Shown: piece after piece, positions 31,223 through 36,331 of the stretch
Layout of the letters: every line of letters begins with the position of its first letter
How positions within the stretch are numbered: position 1 is the stretch's first letter
NCBI GenBank assembly: GCA_021850605.1
Contig: JAJZLQ010000102.1
Span: 1 to 38,386, forward strand
Length of the DNA stretch: 38,386 nucleotides
Direction of reading: 5' to 3'
DNA from: Actinomycetes bacterium
Lineage (GTDB): Bacteria; Actinomycetota; Acidimicrobiia; Acidimicrobiales; Acidimicrobiaceae
Made by a program: the position numbers and the translations under genes
The notes under the pieces: model-generated
What the model saw: the letters and a program-made list of their open reading frames with translations, nothing else
Told to the model about the DNA's origin: nothing
Databases searched by the model: none

Positions 31223-32056
31223 ATGTCGCATGACCCCCGACCCGGTAATGAGTTCTTCGAGGCGAATCTTGCTTACTGGGAAGCCGCGGTGCCTGCGCAT
31301 CGCCGCTCCGCGTTTTACCGCATCGATGAATGGATAGCGGAGGGCGCACCTCCTCGTGCGTGGGAGCAAGCATTGCTTGGCGATGTCGCGGGCCTCGACC
31401 TTGTACATCTGCAGTGCCACTTTGGCAAGGATTCGCTCGCCTGGGCGAACGCAGGTGCGAACGTGATCGGAGTTGATTTCTCCCCTGCCGCCATAGATCA
31501 GGCGCAGAAGCTTGCCAAACGCCTCGGCCTCTCATCCCAGGCCCGTTTCGTCCTCGGCGACACCTACGACGTCCCCGAGCTGCTTCCGCCATCTTCCGCA
31601 GATCTGGTCTACGTCAGCCTGGGAGCCCTAATGTGGCTCCCTTCCATCGATCGCTGGGCATCAGTGGTAGCTCATTTGCTACGGCCGGGTGGACGCCTGT
31701 TTCTCCACGAGGTACACCCCATCGGGCTCATCCTCGACCGTGCGCAGGACGGGTGGATGCTCAGGGGGAGCTACTTCGAAAGCGGCGACCCGATGGTTGA
31801 CACCTCCGAGGGTTCTTACACCGACGGTGCGGAGAGCGTGGGTACGCACACCACCTACTCCTGGAATCACAGCCTCTCCGAGGTGATCTCGGCTCTCCTG
31901 CGTCATGGTCTCGCGGTTACCCACTTTGAGGAGCATCCGTGGACCTCCTTTGCTCAATTCCCCGAGATGCGAGGTGAGAACGAGCACTTCGAGACGCCGG
32001 CTGATTGGGTGCCGATGCCCTTGAGCTATACCGTCATGGCTATCCGGTCCACCTAG
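31223..32056 (+). CDS. Class I SAM-dependent methyltransferase
   Basis: 277 residues with a Rossmann-type SAM fold. Motif I is degenerate, HLQCHFGKDSLAWANAGANVIGVDFSPAAIDQA, with CHFGKDS in place of E-x-G-x-G. Motif II/III includes FVLGDTYDVPELLPPSSADLVYVSLGALMWL, and the post-motif HLLRPGGRLFLHEVHPIG is typical. The degenerate LQCHFGxDSLxWAxxGAxVxGVDFSxxAI pattern defines a widespread actinobacterial and proteobacterial group whose substrate is unknown. GGAG lies 7 nt before the ATG. It stands apart from lysS by 204 bp of otherwise featureless DNA and ends convergently with the small membrane protein gene. Confidence 0.88.
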   Translation: MSHDPRPGNEFFEANLAYWEAAVPAHRRSAFYRIDEWIAEGAPPRAWEQALLGDVAGLDLVHLQCHFGKDSLAWANAGANVIGVDFSPAAIDQAQKLAKRLGLSSQARFVLGDTYDVPELLPPSSADLVYVSLGALMWLPSIDRWASVVAHLLRPGGRLFLHEVHPIGLILDRAQDGWMLRGSYFESGDPMVDTSEGSYTDGAESVGTHTTYSWNHSLSEVISALLRHGLAVTHFEEHPWTSFAQFPEMRGENEHFETPADWVPMPLSYTVMAIRST

Positions 32057-32164
32057 GGGGAGCGGGCTTTGGCGAGGCGTGGGGTATTCGCCGCAAAGTC
32101 CGATGCATGTCCCGCCGGCTCCTGGCAATGGTTCCGGCCGGCTCCGGTAACCCGGCTTCGGCGC

Positions 32165-32437
32165 CTATCGCATGCGGCGATAGCCACGAGTTGCAAGTGT
32201 GGCGATGCCGCCGGCCACCCCTCCCAGCGCTGCGGAGGGAACGCCGAGCTCGAGCGCGGCGAAGGCCGCGGTGGGCGGGTAGATCACGAGACCTATCACC
32301 AAGCCGACGGCGCCTCCTGCGGCCCCTGCGGCTATTGCCCAGCGGGCAGGTCTCGGTATCACTGAAAACCGCATCCTGCACCTGCTCGAATGTTTGGTCG
32401 CCGCGGCAGCATGATGGCCGTGTTGCGAATCCGTCAT
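32165..32437 (-). CDS. Small membrane protein with His-rich N-terminus
   Basis: 90 residues. A good ribosome binding site (GGAGAG, about 8 nt before the ATG) supports it. Residues 1-30 are polar, with HGHHAAAATKHSSRC, followed by two Gly/Ala-rich hydrophobic segments (WAIAAGAAGGAVGLVIGLVIY and FAALELGVPSAALGGVAGGIATLA) and a basic end GYRRMR. It is predicted to be a hairpin-like two-pass membrane protein. No family recognised. The His cluster could bind metal, but this is speculation. The crp-like gene lies 54 bp upstream on the same strand and could share a transcript. Confidence 0.55.
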   Translation of the reverse strand: MTDSQHGHHAAAATKHSSRCRMRFSVIPRPARWAIAAGAAGGAVGLVIGLVIYPPTAAFAALELGVPSAALGGVAGGIATLATRGYRRMR

Positions 32438-32491
32438 TCGATCACTCTCCGATCCGAGGTGATCTTCCTCGGCCCAAGACGGGTGTTCTTT

Positions 32492-33169
32492 TCAGCCTGC
32501 GATGATCTGCAGCTGCTTGCGGTTCTTGATCCTGTAGTTGCGGTCGTTGACCTCTATGTAGCCGGCGCGAACAAACGTGGCAAGCGTCTTGTTCACACGC
32601 TCCCTGGAAGCTCCGATCAATCCGGCAAGTTCTTCCTGGGTTAGCGGAAGTGTGAACTCGTCGCTCTCTCCGGCCAGCTCGATGATCCGCTTGGCGGTCC
32701 TACCGGTAACGTCCAGGAACATGGCGTCGGTGAGCGCATCGTCGGTCTGGCGCAGCCGTCCCGCCAGCAGCCTGAGAAGTGACCAGAGAAGCTTTGGCCT
32801 TGACTCTATCGCCTGGCGGATCGGGGCATAGGGAACTTCGATGACCTCGCAGCGCTCTATGGCCCTGGCTGTGCCCGACCGCCCCTCCTGGTCAAAGAGC
32901 CCCATCTCCCCGAAGAGATCCCCGGTCTCCATGATTGCCACGATCGACTCCTTGCGATCGAGGAAGGACTTGACGATTCCGATTCGTCCCGAAAGAACTA
33001 CGAACAGCGAGTTGGCGGCGTCGTTTTCGTGGAAGATCTCCTGATTTCGTCGGTAGCTCGTGATCTTGTGATAGGCGAGCACTGCGCCCAGGGTTTCCTC
33101 CTCCAAGGCCTGGAAGAGCGGCGTACGAGACAACAGGTCGACGATATCCACGCTGAGATTCTTATCCAT
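32492..33169 (-). CDS. Crp/Fnr family transcriptional regulator
   Basis: 225 residues. The N-terminal cyclic-nucleotide-binding beta barrel (residues about 15-125) contains VVLSGRIGIVKSF and METGDLFGEMGLFDQEGRSGTARAIERCEVIEV, with the GE-x-G-L segment of the phosphate-binding cassette. The dimer helix is around 128-150, and the winged HTH TLPLTQEELAGLIGASRERVNKTLATFVRAGYIEV is near residues 172-205. There is no N-terminal cysteine cluster, so it is not an O2-sensing FNR; cAMP or another ligand is possible. It is close to actinobacterial Crp/GlxR-type proteins. The gene is divergent from carD, and an inverted repeat sits between its start and the likely promoter. Confidence 0.93.
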   Translation of the reverse strand: MDKNLSVDIVDLLSRTPLFQALEEETLGAVLAYHKITSYRRNQEIFHENDAANSLFVVLSGRIGIVKSFLDRKESIVAIMETGDLFGEMGLFDQEGRSGTARAIERCEVIEVPYAPIRQAIESRPKLLWSLLRLLAGRLRQTDDALTDAMFLDVTGRTAKRIIELAGESDEFTLPLTQEELAGLIGASRERVNKTLATFVRAGYIEVNDRNYRIKNRKQLQIIAG

Positions 33170-33181
33170 TGCCCCACCCGT

Positions 33182-33199
33182 TTCAACCGTGGACTTGAA
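33182..33199. promoter_or_regulatory. Inverted repeat TTCAA-N8-TTGAA in front of the Crp-like gene
   Basis: A perfect 5-bp dyad separated by 8 bp lies 12 bp upstream of the Crp-like start codon, downstream of AT-rich -10 candidates on the minus strand such as TAATAG. Its position would suit an autorepression site. It does not match the canonical Crp site TGTGA-N6-TCACA. Confidence 0.35.
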
Positions 33200-33299
33200 C
33201 TACGGTCCTATTACACCTAAAATACCGACCTTCGCCCCGGGCCCTTGGCCTCTCTTCGGCTCTAGAATTAACAAGGCTAGGCTGAAGACCGGGAGAATC

Positions 33300-33779
33300 A
33301 TGAATTACGAGGTTGGAGACAAGGTTGTGTACCCGCATCACGGCGCCGCCGTGATCGAAAAGCGGGAAGCAATGAACCTCCTCGGCGAGACCCGCGAATA
33401 CCTCGTACTTAAGCTCGCTTACGGTGATCTTACCTTGAAGGTGCCGGTGGAAAAGGCCGAAGAGGTCGGAATCCGGGAGGTCATCAACGACGAGGAGGTC
33501 GAGGAGGTCTTCGCCGTCCTGCGCAAGAAGGACGCGCGGATGCCCACCAACTGGTCTCGCAGATACAAGAACCACGTTGAGAAGCTCAAGTCCGGCGACA
33601 TCTACCAGGTGGCCGAGGTGGTAAGGAACCTGTCGATTCGCGATAAGGACAAGGGTCTTTCCGCAGGCGAGAAGCGGATGCTTTCCAAGGCTCGCCAGAT
33701 CCTGGTCTCCGAGCTCACCTTCGCGCTCAGCGTCTCCGAGGAGGAGGCCGAGGCCAAGCTCGACGCGGCCCTGGCATAG
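33300..33779 (+). CDS. carD: CarD/CdnL-type RNA polymerase-binding transcription regulator
   Basis: 159 residues from ATG 33300, with GGGAG immediately upstream. The N-terminal CarD_CdnL_TRCF Tudor-like domain (YEVGDKVVYPHHGAAVIEKRE ... YLVLKLAYGDLTLKVPVEKAEEVGIREV) binds the RNA polymerase beta subunit. The C-terminal helical domain (NWSRRYKNHVEKLKSGDIYQVAEVVRNL) contacts promoter DNA and stabilises open complexes. CarD is essential in mycobacteria and is commonly upstream of ispD-ispF, as here. TAGAAT at 33263-33268 is the likely -10 element. Confidence 0.96.
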   Translation: MNYEVGDKVVYPHHGAAVIEKREAMNLLGETREYLVLKLAYGDLTLKVPVEKAEEVGIREVINDEEVEEVFAVLRKKDARMPTNWSRRYKNHVEKLKSGDIYQVAEVVRNLSIRDKDKGLSAGEKRMLSKARQILVSELTFALSVSEEEAEAKLDAALA

Positions 33780-33791
33780 GTTTATCCGCCG

Positions 33792-34463
33792 TTGTCGTCA
33801 GATCCGAGCGGCCCCAGAGTTTGGACCGTGATCGTGGCGGCCGGAAGCGGCGCCCGCTTCGGAGGACTGAAGCAACTCGTCGAAATCGGATCCAGCACCG
33901 CCCTGGACATGGCAATTGCCGCTGCGCTTTCTGTAAGCGATGGGGTGGTTGTGGCGGTACCTGCCGAGATGGTTGCTCAGCTCCGGCGGCCGGGCACTCT
34001 AACGGTTCCAGGCGGAGCGACGCGAGCGGAGTCCGTGCGCTGCGGGCTCGATGCCGTTCCAGCTCAGGCAGAGGTGATCCTGGTCCACGATGCAGCGCGT
34101 CCAATGGCGACTCCAGCCCTGTTCAGGCGGGTGGTAGACGCCCTGGTTGCCGGCGAGGAGGCCGTGGTTCCGGTCGTTCCCGTGGTCGATTCGCTGAAGC
34201 GTCTCGAAGAGGACGGCTCCCTTCACTCGGTCCCGAGGGAGGGCATGTTCGCCGCCCAGACCCCGCAGGGTTTCCGTGCCCAAGTCTTACGGGCCGTCCA
34301 TTCCGTCTGCATCGAGACCACCGACGACGGAGGTGCCGCCGAGGCAATGGGATTCCGGGTGGTCCCGGTTGAAGGAGAACAGACGAACCTGAAGATAACC
34401 AATGCCGCTGACCTTGTGGTCGCGCGCGCCTTGGCGCAGTTTCGCATCGAGGAGGCGAAGTAG
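33792..34463 (+). CDS. ispD: 2-C-methyl-D-erythritol 4-phosphate cytidylyltransferase
   Basis: 223 residues, TTG start at 33792 chosen as the only early start that keeps the first beta strand whole; no clear ribosome binding site is seen. VWTVIVAAGSGARFGGLKQLVEI is the CTP-binding loop, ESVRCGLDAV and VILVHDAARPMATPALFRRVV are core motifs, and AAQTPQGFRAQVL and TDDGGAAEAMGFRVVPVEGEQTNLKITNAADL are IspD signatures. It makes CDP-methylerythritol in the MEP isoprenoid pathway. The stop overlaps the ispF GTG by 1 bp; carD ends 12 bp upstream. Confidence 0.95.
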   Translation: MSSDPSGPRVWTVIVAAGSGARFGGLKQLVEIGSSTALDMAIAAALSVSDGVVVAVPAEMVAQLRRPGTLTVPGGATRAESVRCGLDAVPAQAEVILVHDAARPMATPALFRRVVDALVAGEEAVVPVVPVVDSLKRLEEDGSLHSVPREGMFAAQTPQGFRAQVLRAVHSVCIETTDDGGAAEAMGFRVVPVEGEQTNLKITNAADLVVARALAQFRIEEAK

Positions 34464-34966
34464 TGCCGGCGGAGAGCGAGTTGAGGCGCTTGAGAGTTGG
34501 TAGCGGCTTCGATCTGCATCCGCTTTCCACCGACCCTAGGCGCCGGTTCGTACTTGCGGGAGTCGAGGTGGCGCTCTCTCACGGTCCTATGGGACATTCG
34601 GATGCCGACGTGGTATCCCATGCCATTGCGGATGCGATACTTGGTGCGGCCGGACTGGGGGGCATCGGCGACCACTTTCCCGCGTCGGATCCGGCGCTCG
34701 CGGGAGCCGACTCGGTGAAACTCCTGGCCCGATGCGTTCGAATGGTTACTGACGCGGGCTTCGAGATCCTCAACGCTGACGCCACCGTGATTCTTCAGGC
34801 ACCGCGCTTGGCGCCTTACAGGTCCGCGATGGAGGCGAAAATGACCGAAGTTCTCGGCGCCCCAACCTGCGTCAAGGCCAAGAGCCCTGAAGGAGTCGGG
34901 CCGCTTGGGAAGGCTGAGGCGGTGGTATGCACGGCATCCCTTCTTCTTCTCGCCCCCAGGCCATGA
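34463..34966 (+). CDS. ispF: 2-C-methyl-D-erythritol 2,4-cyclodiphosphate synthase
   Basis: 167 residues, GTG start overlapping the ispD stop. VGSGFDLHPL supplies the Asp/His zinc ligands, HSDADVVSHAIADAILGAAGLGGIGDHFP contains the third zinc histidine and the conserved core, and INADATV-like LNADATVILQAPRLAPYR and VKAKSPEGVGPLGKAEAVV complete the family pattern. It cyclises CDP-methylerythritol 2-phosphate with loss of CMP, two steps after IspD. IspD and IspF are thus made in stoichiometric order from one transcript. cysS, often next to ispF in actinobacteria, is not present. Confidence 0.95.
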   Translation: MPAESELRRLRVGSGFDLHPLSTDPRRRFVLAGVEVALSHGPMGHSDADVVSHAIADAILGAAGLGGIGDHFPASDPALAGADSVKLLARCVRMVTDAGFEILNADATVILQAPRLAPYRSAMEAKMTEVLGAPTCVKAKSPEGVGPLGKAEAVVCTASLLLLAPRP

Positions 34967-35075
34967 AGTACGGTCAGCGCAATTAGTATTTTCGACTTTG
35001 CCGGTAGCGGGATTACGTCACCGGAGGCCGCGGGACCCAAAGGCTCCCCCTGCCTGGCCCGGAAGGAATTGACAT

Positions 35076-35903
35076 ATGGCCAAGGAGCCTCGAAACAAGG
35101 GCCAGAATCGACGCCAGGACGGTGAGCGCCGGCAGGCGCCGAGGCGCCGCTCCCTAGGTGGCGAGCAGATAGAGGGCCGCCAGGCTGTCAGGGAACTGCT
35201 CATCGCGGGCCGCCGTCGGGTCGAATTCGTATGGATCGAGGAGTCGGTACAGCGGAAGGGCGTCGTCGAGGAAATCGTGAGCCTGTGCGTTTCGCGGCGC
35301 GTTCCGCTGATAACGGCTTCTCGCCGCAAGTTCGAGCTCGCCACGCGGTCCGAGGGGCACCAGGGCGTTCTTGCCCGTGCCGCGGCGCTGCGCGAAGTGG
35401 ACCTGGAAGAGCTGGTAGAAGGCTCGGGAAATCCCTTCCTGGTGGTGGTGGACGGGATCACCGATCCCCACAACCTGGGGGCCGTGCTTCGTTCGGCCGA
35501 GCTGGCAGGCGCCACAGGGGTGGTGCTTCCCCAGAATCGGACTTCGCTTATCACTCCCACAGTGGCCAAGGCGGCTGCGGGAGCCGTGGAGTATCTCCAG
35601 TTCGCCCTGGTTCCGGGCGTACCGAATGCGCTCCTCCAGCTCGAGAAGATGGATGTGACTCGAATCGGGCTTGATGTCCGCGGGAAGGGCAGCGTCTACT
35701 CGCTCAATGCCGGCGAGGCCTCACGGGTCGCCCTGGTGCTCGGGGCGGAGGATCGCGGCATCGCCCGGCTTACGGCTGAGCGGTGCGACCGCCTGGTGCG
35801 GATACCTCAGGTGGGGAGGCTCGACTCGCTCAACGTCTCCAATGCGGCGGCGATCACGCTCTTCGAGCTGGCAAGATTGCGTCGTCCGCCTGAGAACTCC
35901 TGA
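35076..35903 (+). CDS. rlmB: 23S rRNA (guanosine-2'-O)-methyltransferase RlmB/TrmH family
   Basis: 275 residues, GGAAGGA 8 nt before the ATG. The basic N-terminus of 30 residues (NKGQNRRQDGERRQAPRRR) is typical of actinobacterial members. An L30e-like substrate domain (residues 33-105) begins with IEGRQAVRELL. The SPOUT knot domain contains LVVVDGITDPHNLGAVLRSAELAGATGVVLP (motif 1 with the catalytic N-x3-R), LVLGAEDRGIARL (motif 2) and IPQVGRLDSLNVSNAAAITLFEL (motif 3). It probably 2'-O-methylates a guanosine of 23S rRNA. It is followed convergently by tRNA-Thr(UGU). Confidence 0.93.
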   Translation: MAKEPRNKGQNRRQDGERRQAPRRRSLGGEQIEGRQAVRELLIAGRRRVEFVWIEESVQRKGVVEEIVSLCVSRRVPLITASRRKFELATRSEGHQGVLARAAALREVDLEELVEGSGNPFLVVVDGITDPHNLGAVLRSAELAGATGVVLPQNRTSLITPTVAKAAAGAVEYLQFALVPGVPNALLQLEKMDVTRIGLDVRGKGSVYSLNAGEASRVALVLGAEDRGIARLTAERCDRLVRIPQVGRLDSLNVSNAAAITLFELARLRRPPENS

Positions 35904-35923
35904 TCAGGACATAGAAAAAGCCG

Positions 35924-35996
35924 AGCCGGTGGTGGGACTCGAACCCACGACCTGACGATTACAAGTCGCCTGCGCTACCAGCTGCGCCACACCGGC
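35924..35996 (-). tRNA. tRNA-Thr (anticodon UGU)
   Basis: Reads on the minus strand: acceptor GCCGGTG/CACCGGC, D arm GCGC-AGCTGGTA-GCGC, anticodon stem GGCGA/TCGTC (one G-T pair) with loop CTTGTAA (anticodon at 35961-35963), T arm GTGGG-TTCGAGT-CCCAC, discriminator U. No CCA is encoded, unlike the other tRNA-Thr of this window. Confidence 0.96.
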
Positions 35997-36331
35997 CTTT
36001 TCTCCTGACGTCCATGTCCAGGGGATTTCAATAATAAGAGAAGATGTCGGCGGGGTGGGCGCCTTGCCGCGCTCGTTTCAACGCCAACCGCTGCTCCGGG
36101 TGTTTCGCTGCCGGCGGACCCTTTGCCTTTCCGGATTCGCCAGGCACCGAAGAGCAAACCTTTTGGCTCCAAGCCCACGCAGAGTGATGCAATGATGGCC
36201 TTGATCGAGAACTTACCGGGTAAGCATGCAGCTAATGCGGCAAACTACAATAATGTTATTTACGGGCGTTGTCGTTCTGGGGACCGCAGCGATCGTGGGG
36301 CCGAACCCGATGGCCACGGGGAGGAAAGCTC
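35997..36331 (+). other. Gene-free upstream region of the repeat protein
   Basis: No convincing gene in 335 bp. The right half is AT-richer than its surroundings. TACAAT at 36246-36251 could be a -10 element for the downstream gene, without a good -35. GGGGAGG at 36319-36325 is a strong Shine-Dalgarno sequence 6 nt before the ATG at 36332. Confidence 0.4.

Noticed and set aside
32057-32164. GCCGGC inverted repeat between convergent genes as terminator
   Set aside because: Short self-complementary GC runs are frequent here by chance and no T-run follows.
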